Assembly: GCA_035940955.1 (NCBI GenBank)
Contig: DASZEJ010000176.1
Span: forward strand, 16,820-80,819
Direction of reading: 5' to 3'
From: CADCVT01 sp035940955
GTDB taxonomy: Bacteria; Actinomycetota; Thermoleophilia; Solirubrobacterales; Solirubrobacteraceae
DNA length: 64,000 nt
Shown here: piece after piece, positions 50,524 through 58,741 of the stretch
How the letters are laid out: each line of letters opens with the position of its first letter
How positions within the stretch are numbered: the stretch's first letter is position 1
Notes under the pieces: generated by a model
What the model saw: only the letters and a program-made list of their open reading frames with translations
Database searches by the model: none
Told to the model about the DNA's origin: nothing
Program-made: the position numbers and the translations under genes

Positions 50524-52326
50524 GTGAGCATGACCGCTGTCCCGACGTCGCATCGCAAGCTGTTGAGCTGGGTCGAGGAGATCGTCGACCTCGTCCAGCC
50601 GGCCGAGGTGCACTGGTGCGACGGGTCGGCGGGGGAGTACGACGCGCTGTGCCGGCTGCTGGTCGAGCAGGGGACGTTCCGCAAGCTCTCGGACGCCAAG
50701 CGGCCGAACTCCTACCTGGCGTGGTCCGACCCCAGCGACGTCGCCCGGGTCGAGGACCGGACGTTCATCTGCGCGGAGCGCGAGGAGGACGCGGGGCCGA
50801 CGAACAACTGGCGCCCGGCCGCCGAGATGCGCGAGACGCTCGGGGAGCTGTTCCAGGGCGCGATGGCGGGCCGGACGCTGTACGTCGTGCCGTTCTCAAT
50901 GGGCCCGCTGGGGTCGGACAAGAGCCAGATCGGGGTCCAGCTGACCGACAGCGCCTACGTGGCGGTGTCGATGCGGCTGATGACCCGCATGGGCGCGCGC
51001 GCCCTCGACGCGCTCGGCGACGACGGTGAGTTCGTGCCGTGCGTCCACTCGATCGGCGCGCCGCTCGCCGAGGGCGAGGAGGACGTGCCGTGGCCGACGA
51101 ACGCCGACACGAAGTACATCGTCCACTTCCCCGAGACGCGCGAGATCTGGTCGTACGGCTCGGGCTACGGCGGCAACGCGCTGCTCGGCAAGAAGTGCCT
51201 GGCGCTGCGGATCGCGTCGGTCATGGCCCGCGACGAGGGCTGGATGGCCGAGCACATGCTGATCCTGAAGCTCACGTCGCCGGAGGGTCGCGTGAAGTAC
51301 GTGGCGGGCGCGTTCCCGTCGGCGTGCGGCAAGACGAACCTCGCGATGCTGGAGCCGACGCTGCCGGGCTGGAGGGTCGAGACGATCGGCGACGACATCG
51401 CCTGGATGAAGTTCGGCGAGGACGGGCGGCTGTACGCCATCAATCCCGAGGCCGGCTTCTTCGGCGTGGCGCCGGGGACAGGCGAGGTGACGAACGCCAA
51501 CGCCATGGCGGCGCTCCGCTCGAACGCGATCTTCACCAACTGCGCGCTGACCGACGACGGCGACGTGTGGTGGGAGGGGATGACCGCCGACCCGCCGGCG
51601 CACGCGATCGACTGGCACGGCAACGACTGGACGCCCGACTCCGACACCCCCGCCGCGCACCCGAACGCGCGCTTCACGGTGGCGGCGGCGCAGGCGCCGA
51701 CGATGGCGTCCGAGTGGGAGGACCCGGCCGGCGTGCCGATCGACGCCTTCCTGTTCGGCGGCCGGCGCGCGACGGTCGTGCCGCTGGTGCGCGAGGCGTT
51801 CGACTGGGAGCACGGCGTGTTCCTCGGCGCCACGATGAGCTCCGAGCAGACCGCGGCGGCGTTCGGCGAGGTCGGGAAGCTGCGCTTCGACCCCTTCGCG
51901 ATGCTGCCGTTCTGCGGCTACAACATGGCCGACTACTTCGACCACTGGCTCGAGGTCGGGCGGCGCGAGGGCGCCCAGCTGCCCCGGATCTTCTACGTCA
52001 ACTGGTTCCGCAAGGGCGAGGACGGCACGTTCCTGTGGCCCGGGTTCGGCGAGAACTCGCGCGTCCTCGAGTGGGTGTTCCGCCGCTGCGACGGCGAGGG
52101 CTCGGTGGCCGAGACGCCGATCGGCCTGGTCCCGGCCGACGGCGACCTGAACACCGACGGCCTGTCGATCGGCGCCGCCGAGGTCCGGGCGCTGCTGGAG
52201 GTCGACGAGGACGCGGTCCGCGCCGAGCTGCCGCAGGTGCGCGAGCACCTCGAGCGGTTCGGCGACCGGCTGCCGGCCGAGGTTCGGGGGCAGCTGGAGC
52301 GGCTGGAGGAGCGGCTGGGGGGCTGA
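50524..52326 (+). CDS. pckG: Phosphoenolpyruvate carboxykinase (GTP)
   Basis: The 600-residue enzyme converts oxaloacetate and GTP to PEP and CO2, the gateway to gluconeogenesis. Signatures are the active-site P-loop FPSACGKTNLAML (about 262-274, with the mobile-loop Cys), GDDIAWMKF, NPEAGFFGVAPGT and FGGRRATVVPLV. The length matches the monomeric GTP-type enzyme used by actinobacteria. The GTG at 50524 is used; an ATG two codons later is possible. It follows the MaoC gene in the same direction after about 50 bases, and provides an exit for the C4 acids made by the neighbouring genes. Confidence 0.95.
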   Translation: MSMTAVPTSHRKLLSWVEEIVDLVQPAEVHWCDGSAGEYDALCRLLVEQGTFRKLSDAKRPNSYLAWSDPSDVARVEDRTFICAEREEDAGPTNNWRPAAEMRETLGELFQGAMAGRTLYVVPFSMGPLGSDKSQIGVQLTDSAYVAVSMRLMTRMGARALDALGDDGEFVPCVHSIGAPLAEGEEDVPWPTNADTKYIVHFPETREIWSYGSGYGGNALLGKKCLALRIASVMARDEGWMAEHMLILKLTSPEGRVKYVAGAFPSACGKTNLAMLEPTLPGWRVETIGDDIAWMKFGEDGRLYAINPEAGFFGVAPGTGEVTNANAMAALRSNAIFTNCALTDDGDVWWEGMTADPPAHAIDWHGNDWTPDSDTPAAHPNARFTVAAAQAPTMASEWEDPAGVPIDAFLFGGRRATVVPLVREAFDWEHGVFLGATMSSEQTAAAFGEVGKLRFDPFAMLPFCGYNMADYFDHWLEVGRREGAQLPRIFYVNWFRKGEDGTFLWPGFGENSRVLEWVFRRCDGEGSVAETPIGLVPADGDLNTDGLSIGAAEVRALLEVDEDAVRAELPQVREHLERFGDRLPAEVRGQLERLEERLGG

Positions 52327-52497
52327 GTCCGGCAGCGGTGCCAGCCGCGCTCGGGCGAGAGCTGGCCGTTCTTTGTCCCCCGTATCTGGTTGCGCTTTCG
52401 TCGCGTCGGTTGTCGCTCCTAGCAGGGGATTCGCCTGCACACGGACTAGTGTTCCGCGGAGGGGTTGAAACCGCGACTGTCGAAAGGGGGTCGAGTC

Positions 52498-53193
52498 GTG
52501 TCATCGCACGTGAAACCGGCGCCGCTCGCGCCGGACGATCCCCGTCGTAAGTGGGGTCTCTTCAATATCCGCGACGCGTCGAAGTACCTGGGCACGCGCG
52601 AGCGGACGCTCAACAACTGGGCTCGCGGGGCAGGCGACGCGCAGCCTGTGATCACTGCGTTCAAAGAGGGCAAGGAAGTCCTGCTGCCGTTCGTCGGCTT
52701 TGCCGAGGCGTACGCGCTGACCGCCCTGCGGCGAGCGGGGGTCTCGATGCAGGAGATCCGCCCCGCCGTCGCGGACCTCAAGCGCGAAGTCGGGATCGAA
52801 CATGCATTGGCCTCGCGGAACCTGGCGACCGACGGCGTACGAGTGCTTTACAAGTACGCCGGGGACGACCCCGACCACACCGTCGTCCGCACGAAGCAGA
52901 AGCAGTTCCGCAAGACGGTCGAGGAGTACTTGCGGCCGATCCACTACGGCGACGATGGGTGGGCCGATCGCATCACGCTGCCGCTCTACGGGCGCGCGCG
53001 AGTCGTGGTCGATCCGCGAAAGGCGTTCGGTCACCCGATGCTGGCCAGCGGTCGCGCGCGAGTCGAGGACATCGCGGACCGGTTCACGGCTGGCGAGAGC
53101 ATCGAGGACCTAGCTTTCGACTTCAGGATTTCCAAGGAAGAAGTCGAAGATGTGATCCGTGTCGAAGCGCTCGCGTGTCGAGCCGCCGCTTGA
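52498..53193 (+). CDS. VapB45-like DUF433 antitoxin
   Basis: The 231-residue protein starts at a GTG with AAAGGGGG 7 bases upstream. An N-terminal HTH (GLFNIRDASKYLGTRERTLNNW, about 20-41) is followed by a central alpha/beta region and a C-terminal DUF433 domain (about 165-225, HPMLASGRARVEDIADRFTAGES then FRISKEEVEDVI). The length and domain order match VapB45 (Rv2018) of Mycobacterium tuberculosis. It overlaps the PIN-like toxin gene by 35 bases. The pair's GC content is slightly below the flanking genes. Antitoxin and autorepressor roles are inferred from the family. Confidence 0.82.
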   Translation: MSSHVKPAPLAPDDPRRKWGLFNIRDASKYLGTRERTLNNWARGAGDAQPVITAFKEGKEVLLPFVGFAEAYALTALRRAGVSMQEIRPAVADLKREVGIEHALASRNLATDGVRVLYKYAGDDPDHTVVRTKQKQFRKTVEEYLRPIHYGDDGWADRITLPLYGRARVVVDPRKAFGHPMLASGRARVEDIADRFTAGESIEDLAFDFRISKEEVEDVIRVEALACRAAA

Positions 53194-53575
53194 GTACTTC
53201 GTAGATCGAAGCCTCGGGAGCGAGATAGTTCCGACCGCTCTGAGAGAGGCCGGGTTGACTGTCCACCGCCTCGTGGAGCTGTATCCCGGCCACGAAGACG
53301 TTGACGACAACACTTGGATCGCCGATTGCACCGCCCAAGGTTGGGTGCTGCTGACAAAGGACAAGAGGATCCGGCACCGTCAGGCGGAGATCGACGCCGT
53401 GAAAGAGGCGGGCGCACGGATGTTCTGCATCCCGAGCGGCAATCTGACTGGCAGGCAGATGGCGGACCGGCTTGTACACAATCGACACCGGATCGCGCAG
53501 CGAGCGGGCAAGCGCGGGCCATACATCTACTTGGTCCACGCCGACCGCCTCGAACGGATCTATCCGCCCACATGA
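53159..53575 (+). CDS. VapC45-like PIN-fold (DUF5615) toxin
   Basis: The 138-residue protein has the PIN-like acidic pattern: FVDRSLG (Asp16), EDVDDNTWIADCTAQGW (Asp47/49/50 and Asp56) and LLTKDKRIRHR (Asp68). The last strand region reads GPYIYLVHADRLERI. Length and gene order match VapC45 (Rv2019). It starts at a GTG at 53159 within the antitoxin frame. PIN toxins are Mg-dependent RNases that cut tRNA or rRNA; the target here is unknown. Confidence 0.82.
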   Translation: MSKRSRVEPPLEYFVDRSLGSEIVPTALREAGLTVHRLVELYPGHEDVDDNTWIADCTAQGWVLLTKDKRIRHRQAEIDAVKEAGARMFCIPSGNLTGRQMADRLVHNRHRIAQRAGKRGPYIYLVHADRLERIYPPT

Positions 53576-53593
53576 GCGTCGGCGCGTCTGTGC

Positions 53594-55033
53594 CTAGAAA
53601 TCGTCGTCGGGTGTGGTGACCGGCGAGGGGTCGAGGTCGCCGGAGCCCTCCGCGTCGCGGTCGTCGCCCGAGCCGGAGCCGCTGGTGCCGGAGCCGGAGG
53701 TCTCGGTGTCGTCGGAGCCGGAGCCGCTGGTGCCGGAGCCGGAGCCGGAGGTGTCGGTGTCGTCGGAGCCCGAGCCGGAGGTGCCGGAGCCGGAGGAGTC
53801 GCCGTCGTCGGAGCCCGAGCCGCTGGTGCCGGAGCCGGAGGAGTCGCCGTCGTCGGAGCCGGAGCCGGAGGAGCTCGAGCCCGAGCCGGAGCCCGAGCCG
53901 GACGAGTCGGAGCCGGACGTGCCGGAGCCGGAGCCCGACGAGCCGCTCGAATCCGAGCCGGAGCCGGACGAGCCGGAGGAGTCGTCGCCGCCGCCGGCGG
54001 AGCCGGGGCCGGACGAGGTCGAGCCGGGGCCGGAGTTGTCGCCGTCCTCGGTCGCGAGCTGCAGGCCGCTGCCGGAGCCGCCGCGGCCCGAGCGGCCGTC
54101 GCGGTCGTCGGTGCGTGCGAGGCCGAGGGTGGAGCGTCCGCCGCGGCCGGGGCCGGAGCGGTCGTCGAGCGCCAGCGCGGACAGCGGGCCGCCGGCGGAG
54201 CCGTTCGCCGCGGCGCCGCCGCCGCCGTTGCCGGCCCGGTCGGCCGCGCGTGCCGCCGCGGGGGAGCCGTCCGCGCGGCCGTCGCCGGCCTCCTTCTCCG
54301 CCACGACCGCGCCGCCGGCGAGCGCGCCGGCGGTCAGCAGCGTGGCGCCGCCCTTCATGAGCAGCGCGCCCGCGCCCGCCGTGCCGGTCCCGGCGACGAG
54401 CTCGGCGATCCGCTCGGCCAGGGGCGCGTTGGCAGAGCCGCCCGCCGACGCCGCCCACTGGACGACCGGCGCCGGGGTGAGCGCGGTCGCCGCCGTGCGC
54501 AGCGTCGCCCGCGCGCGGTAGACCAGGCCGCGCACGGCGCTGTCGGTGAGGCCGAGCGCGCGAGCGACGTCCTCGTGGCTGTGCCCCTCGACCGCCGTGC
54601 GCAGGAGCGCCTCGCGCTGCATCTCCGGAAGCTCGGCCAGGCCAGCGAGCGCGCGGCGGACCGCGATCCGCCGCTCGAGGTCCTCCTCCGGCGCACCCGC
54701 GCCGTGGAGGGCCTCGTCGAGCTGGTCGTGGTCGTAGCCGGACCGCTTCAGCGCGTTGACCGCCGCGTTGTGCGTCACCCGGTACAGCCACGCGCGCGCG
54801 TCGTGGACCTGCGTCCCGTTCCCCAGCGCCTGCCAGGTGCTCAGGAACGCCTGCTGCACGACGTCCTCCGCCGCCTCGGCCGGCAGCAGCATCCGCCGGC
54901 AGTAGGCCTGCAGCGGCCTGCGGTACCGCTCGACCAGGGCCTCGAAGGCCGGCTCGGAGCCCTGCGCCGCCAGCGCGACCAGCCGGGGGTCGGACTGCGT
55001 GCGCAGGAGGGCGGAGGAGAGTCGTGCAGCCAT
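53594..55033 (-). CDS. ECF sigma factor with membrane segment and Ser/Gly/Asp-rich tail
   Basis: The 479-residue protein begins with a full ECF sigma-70 layout: sigma2 (about 25-95, DVVQQAFLSTWQAL, then ARAWLYRVTHNAAVNALK) and sigma4 (about 125-185, LPEMQREALLRTAVEGHSHEDVARALGLTDSAVRGLV in part). A hydrophobic segment (about 216-245, GAGALLMKGGATLLTAGALAGGAVV) follows. The last ~140 residues are almost only Ser, Gly and Asp in tandem SGSGSDD-type units. ECF factors are normally about 180-200 residues. The layout suggests a membrane-tethered sigma factor with an acidic outer or inner tail. No separate anti-sigma gene is adjacent. The repeat DNA gives an open Pro/Glu frame on the other strand, which I discount. 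Confidence 0.82.
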   Translation of the reverse strand: MAARLSSALLRTQSDPRLVALAAQGSEPAFEALVERYRRPLQAYCRRMLLPAEAAEDVVQQAFLSTWQALGNGTQVHDARAWLYRVTHNAAVNALKRSGYDHDQLDEALHGAGAPEEDLERRIAVRRALAGLAELPEMQREALLRTAVEGHSHEDVARALGLTDSAVRGLVYRARATLRTAATALTPAPVVQWAASAGGSANAPLAERIAELVAGTGTAGAGALLMKGGATLLTAGALAGGAVVAEKEAGDGRADGSPAAARAADRAGNGGGGAAANGSAGGPLSALALDDRSGPGRGGRSTLGLARTDDRDGRSGRGGSGSGLQLATEDGDNSGPGSTSSGPGSAGGGDDSSGSSGSGSDSSGSSGSGSGTSGSDSSGSGSGSGSSSSGSGSDDGDSSGSGTSGSGSDDGDSSGSGTSGSGSDDTDTSGSGSGTSGSGSDDTETSGSGTSGSGSGDDRDAEGSGDLDPSPVTTPDDDF

Positions 55034-55165
55034 GGTGCGTGTCGTCTGTATCGGCCGTTCGGGCGCGGCGGTTCACCCGCTGTTCGTTCAAGACACCCGT
55101 GCCCCGCAGACCTCACGCGCGAGCCGCGGAATCTCCCGGGACTCGGCCGGCTGCCGTCACTTGCC

Positions 55166-55648
55166 TCAGTACGGGTTGTTGTAGGCGCCGTACCACTCGT
55201 TCGGCCACTTCGAGCTGTTGCACGAGTCCGTCCATCCGTTGTCGCAGATCTGGAAGTCGACGTCGTGGTTGTTGTAGTTCGCGTCCTTGTGCACCATCGA
55301 GACGATCGTCGACGTGCCGCAGCCGTCCGAGTTGCGCCAGCTCCGGACGATCGTCGACCCGCCCCAGAACGTCCACGTCCCCTCGAACTTCTCCCACGAG
55401 TACCGCCGGTTCTTCCAGATGTCGACCCACACGTCGTGGGAGTTGCAGGCGGTGTCCGACAGCCAGCCGCGGAACTCCCAGTGGTTGTTGTCGTACCAGT
55501 AGATGGTCCCCCTCACCTTCGCCGCACCGTTCGGCGAGGTGACGGTGACGCTGGAGGTCGGCACCGCGCCGGCCGCCGTGGCCGCCGTCGCCAACGCGGC
55601 CAGCATGACGCTGGCCAGAACTGCCGCAATGCGCGCGCGACTGATCAC
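55166..55648 (-). CDS. Secreted protein, Trp/Asn-rich, unknown function
   Basis: The 160-residue protein starts at the ATG at 55648 with a signal peptide (residues 1-28, ending TATAAGA). The mature part is aromatic- and Asn-rich (GTIYWYDNNHWEFRGWL, DVWVDIWKNRRYSWEKFEGTW), with four Cys forming likely disulphides (TACNSH, DGCGTS, QICDNG, DSCNSS). The look is of a small exported beta protein, perhaps carbohydrate- or surface-binding, but I do not recognise it. A consensus-like promoter precedes it. It sits between the first tail-extended sigma factor and the ABC exporter. Confidence 0.8.
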   Translation of the reverse strand: MISRARIAAVLASVMLAALATAATAAGAVPTSSVTVTSPNGAAKVRGTIYWYDNNHWEFRGWLSDTACNSHDVWVDIWKNRRYSWEKFEGTWTFWGGSTIVRSWRNSDGCGTSTIVSMVHKDANYNNHDVDFQICDNGWTDSCNSSKWPNEWYGAYNNPY

Positions 55649-55678
55649 GAGCGCTCCTTCCTTCGGGGGTGGAAGCCG

Positions 55679-55708
55679 ACCCTAGACGGATACGTTGAGT
55701 GCTGTCAA
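55679..55708 (-). promoter_or_regulatory. Sigma70-type promoter of the secreted Trp/Asn-rich protein gene
   Basis: On the minus strand a perfect -35 TTGACA (55708-55703) and a -10 TAGGGT (55684-55679) are spaced by 18 bases. Transcription would start near 55672, about 24 bases before the ATG at 55648. Confidence 0.65.
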
Positions 55709-55783
55709 CACCGCCGAGCACAACGGAATCACAGAGCGCTCTCGGCTCGACCGGAAGAGGCACCGGCTAGAATCGCTTGAGGT

Positions 55784-57556
55784 TTGCAACCATCCGCGGA
55801 GAAGACCGACGTGCGGCGGATCGCCCGGCTCTTCCGGCCGCACCGGGCGCGCCTCGGCGCCGTCCTCGGGCTGATCCTCGTCAGCGCGACGCTCGGGATG
55901 GTCTCGCCGTTCCTGCTCCGCGAGGTGCTCGACGTCGCGATCCCCGAGAGCGACACGCGCCTGCTCGCGCTGCTCGTCGGCGGCATGATCGCCATCTCGA
56001 TCGCCACCGGCGTCATCGGCGTGGGGCAGACCTGGCTGTCGAACCTCGTCGGCCAGCGCGTGATGCACGACCTGCGCAGCGCCGTCTACCGCCACCTGCA
56101 GCGGATGTCGCTGGCCTTCTTCACGCGGACGCGCACGGGCGAGGTGCAGTCGCGGATCGCCAACGACATCGGCGGGGTGCAGAACGTCGTCACGAGCACC
56201 GCGACCTCGATCGTCTCCAACGCGACGACGGTGCTCGCCACGGTCGTCGCGATGGTGCTGCTCGACTGGCGCCTGGCCGCGTTCAGCCTCGCGCTGCTGC
56301 CGTTCTTCGTCTGGCTCACGCGCCGCGTCGGCAACGAGCGCAAGCGGATCGCCGCCCGGCGCCAGGGCCGGATGGCCGACATGAGCGCGCTCGTCGAGGA
56401 GTCGCTCAGCGTGTCCGGGATCCTGCTCGGCAAGACGATGGGGCGCTCGGCCGAGCTGACCGAGCGGTTCGAGCGCGAGTCCTCCGAGCTGGCCGACCTC
56501 GAGGTCGCGTCGCGGATGGCCGGCCGCTGGCGGATGGCGACCGTCCAGATGAGCTTCGCGATCATGCCGGCGCTCGTCTACCTGTTCGCCGGCCTGTCGA
56601 TCGCGGGCGGCGGCGGGGCGATCACGCTGGGGACGCTCGTCGCGTTCACGACGCTCCAGACCCGGCTCTTCTTCCCGATCCAGTCGCTCCTCAACGTGGG
56701 GATCGACGTGCAGACGTCGTTCGCGCTGTTCGACCGGATCTTCCAGTACCTCGACCTGCAGGTCGACGTGGCCGAGCGCGAGGGCGCGCGAGAGCTGCGC
56801 GTGGTGCGCGGCGAGGTCGCGTTCGAGGGCGTCGGGTTCGCCTACGAGGAGGGCGGCGCGCCGATCCTCCACGACGTCGACCTCGTCGTCGAGCCCGGGA
56901 CGAAGACGGCGATCGTGGGGGAGACCGGGTCGGGCAAGACGACGCTCGCCTACCTCGCGGCGCGCCTCTACGACCCGACGCGCGGGCGGGTCGCGATCGA
57001 CGGCGTCGACCTGCGCGACCTGACGTTCGCGTCGCTCGCGCGCACGGTCGGGCTCGTCAGCCAGGAGACCTACCTCTTCCACGCCAGCGTCCGCGAGAAC
57101 CTGCGCTTCGCCAAGCCGGACGCGACCGACGAGGAGGTCGAGACGGCGGCCCGCGCGGCGCGCATCCACGACCTGATCGCCTCGCTCCCCGACGGCTACG
57201 ACACCGTCGTCGGCGAGCGCGGCTACCGGTTCAGCGGCGGCGAGAAGCAGCGCATCGCGATCGCCCGCACGCTGCTGCGCAACCCGCCGGTGCTCGTGCT
57301 CGACGAGGCGACGAGCGCGCTCGACACGGCGACCGAGCGCGCCGTGCAGGCGGCGCTCGACGAGCTGGCCGAGGGCCGCACGACGATCGCCATCGCGCAC
57401 CGCCTGAGCACGGTCCGCGACGCCGACCAGATCGTCGTCCTCGACGCCGGGCGCATCGTCGAGCGCGGCACGCACGACGACCTGCTCGCCCGCGGCGGGC
57501 GCTACGCGGAGCTGGCGTCGCGCGGCGAGCTGGCCGTGTCCGCCGTCCACGGGTGA
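55784..57556 (+). CDS. ABC exporter, fused membrane and ATPase domains
   Basis: The 590-residue half-transporter has six membrane helices (about 20-310) and a C-terminal ATPase. The ATPase shows Walker A GETGSGKTTL, the Q-loop VGLVSQETYLF, the signature RFSGGEKQRIAIARTLL and Walker B VLVLDEATSALD, with the switch His in AIAHRLSTV. It would work as a homodimer exporting lipids, drugs or peptides. The TTG at 55784 gives the longest frame; a GTG at 55811 with GGAGAAG 7 bases upstream is a good alternative. A TAGAAT -10-like element lies at 55768-55773. It shares a divergent promoter region with the secreted protein gene. Confidence 0.9.
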   Translation: MQPSAEKTDVRRIARLFRPHRARLGAVLGLILVSATLGMVSPFLLREVLDVAIPESDTRLLALLVGGMIAISIATGVIGVGQTWLSNLVGQRVMHDLRSAVYRHLQRMSLAFFTRTRTGEVQSRIANDIGGVQNVVTSTATSIVSNATTVLATVVAMVLLDWRLAAFSLALLPFFVWLTRRVGNERKRIAARRQGRMADMSALVEESLSVSGILLGKTMGRSAELTERFERESSELADLEVASRMAGRWRMATVQMSFAIMPALVYLFAGLSIAGGGGAITLGTLVAFTTLQTRLFFPIQSLLNVGIDVQTSFALFDRIFQYLDLQVDVAEREGARELRVVRGEVAFEGVGFAYEEGGAPILHDVDLVVEPGTKTAIVGETGSGKTTLAYLAARLYDPTRGRVAIDGVDLRDLTFASLARTVGLVSQETYLFHASVRENLRFAKPDATDEEVETAARAARIHDLIASLPDGYDTVVGERGYRFSGGEKQRIAIARTLLRNPPVLVLDEATSALDTATERAVQAALDELAEGRTTIAIAHRLSTVRDADQIVVLDAGRIVERGTHDDLLARGGRYAELASRGELAVSAVHG

Positions 57557-57575
57557 CGCGCGACCGCGCCGCCGG

Positions 57576-58703
57576 TCATCGCCCGCTCGGCGCGGCGCGC
57601 CGGCTGTTGCGCACGACGGCGGCGCGGAGCGTCTCGTCGCCGACCTCGCGCACCAGGAGCCGCGGCCGCCGGCACGTGACCTCCACCGTGAACGACGCCG
57701 GCAGGCGGCGCGATCCGGGCCGCGCCCGCACGCGCCACCGCGACCCGGGCGCCCCCAGCCACGCCCGCGACGGCGGGGGGACGAGCGCCACGCGCGGCAC
57801 CGCCGATCCCTGGTCGACCTGGAAGAGCCCGTACCCCGCCGGGCAGCGCAGCGGAAGGTCGATCGCCCGCGGTCGCTCACCAGGGTCGAACGCGACGCGG
57901 TGCGTGCTGAAGGCGTTGCCCCGCCCCAGCGTCCAGGACGGGCTCTCGGGCCCCTGCCACGGCTCCACGACGTCCGACCGGGTCACCGACCAGCCGGCGC
58001 CGACCGCGACCGAGGCGGCCGCGGCGAGGCCGGCGAGCTTCAGGCCCGGGGCGGGCAGGAACGCCCACCGCGACCGCCGCGGGTGCACGGCGGCGCGGTG
58101 GCGCCGGCAGGCGGCGCACGCCTGCAGGTGGAGCCGCACGTCCTCGGACGGCCGGACGCCGCGGGCGTGCGCGTCCCCGAGGCCGGCGCGTGCGTCGGCG
58201 CACGGCATCGCGCGGGCGTCGGACCGCCGCTGCAGGTTGCGGCGGGCCCGGTGCACGAGCGACCTGGAGCCCTGCGGGCTCGATCGCAGCTCCGCCGCGA
58301 CGGCGTCGTGGCTGGACCCGTCGAGGACGTGGCGGACGAACGCGCGCCGCTGTCGCTCGTCGAGCGCGGCGATGTCCGCGAGGAGCTGGCGCACATCCCC
58401 GCGCCGGGCGACCTCGTCCATCACGGTCCCGCTCGCCGCCGTCGCCACGGCGTCGTCGAGCGGGCTCGCCCCGTCGGCGGCGCGCCGGGCGTCCATCGCG
58501 CAGTTGTGGGTGACCGTCCGCAGCCACGCGGCGGCGTTGGCGTCCGGCGGCAGCGAGCGGTGTGCGCGGATCCAGACCTCCTGCAGGACGTCGTCCGGGT
58601 CGGCGCCCGTGCCGCCGACCAGCGCCGCCGCGTAGCGGCGCAGCCGCGGCGTCTGCGCCCGCACCAGCGCGGCGAACGCCGCGTCGTCCCACGAGGTGGT
58701 CAT
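57576..58703 (-). CDS. ECF sigma factor fused to a zinc anti-sigma-like module and a membrane-anchored outer domain
   Basis: The 375-residue protein starts at the ATG at 58703. Sigma2 is at about 12-75 (DDVLQEVWIRAHRSL, AAAWLRTVTHNCAMDARR) and sigma4 at about 100-165 (LDERQRRAFVRHVLDGSSHDAVAAELRSSPQGSRSLV in part). Residues 186-205 hold a zf-HC2-like motif, H192-x3-C196-x2-C199 (LHLQACAACRRHR), as found in anti-sigma factors. A membrane helix (about 217-239) is followed by a ~135-residue outer domain rich in Arg/Pro with one PAGYGLFQVD segment. Sigma and anti-sigma parts in one chain would allow self-inhibition at the membrane. It ends 19 bases from the ABC gene (convergent) and lies 38 bases after the RTX-like gene. 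Confidence 0.82.
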   Translation of the reverse strand: MTTSWDDAAFAALVRAQTPRLRRYAAALVGGTGADPDDVLQEVWIRAHRSLPPDANAAAWLRTVTHNCAMDARRAADGASPLDDAVATAASGTVMDEVARRGDVRQLLADIAALDERQRRAFVRHVLDGSSHDAVAAELRSSPQGSRSLVHRARRNLQRRSDARAMPCADARAGLGDAHARGVRPSEDVRLHLQACAACRRHRAAVHPRRSRWAFLPAPGLKLAGLAAAASVAVGAGWSVTRSDVVEPWQGPESPSWTLGRGNAFSTHRVAFDPGERPRAIDLPLRCPAGYGLFQVDQGSAVPRVALVPPPSRAWLGAPGSRWRVRARPGSRRLPASFTVEVTCRRPRLLVREVGDETLRAAVVRNSRRAAPSGR

Positions 58704-58741
58704 GGCCCGCGGACGGTCCGCGGCGTCGCCGCCGACCCCGC

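Noticed and set aside
53613..54521. Pro/Glu-repeat protein (EPEPLVPEPE-type) on the plus strand
   Set aside because: It is the reverse reading of the Ser/Gly/Asp repeat tail of the sigma factor, whose sigma domains are unambiguous.
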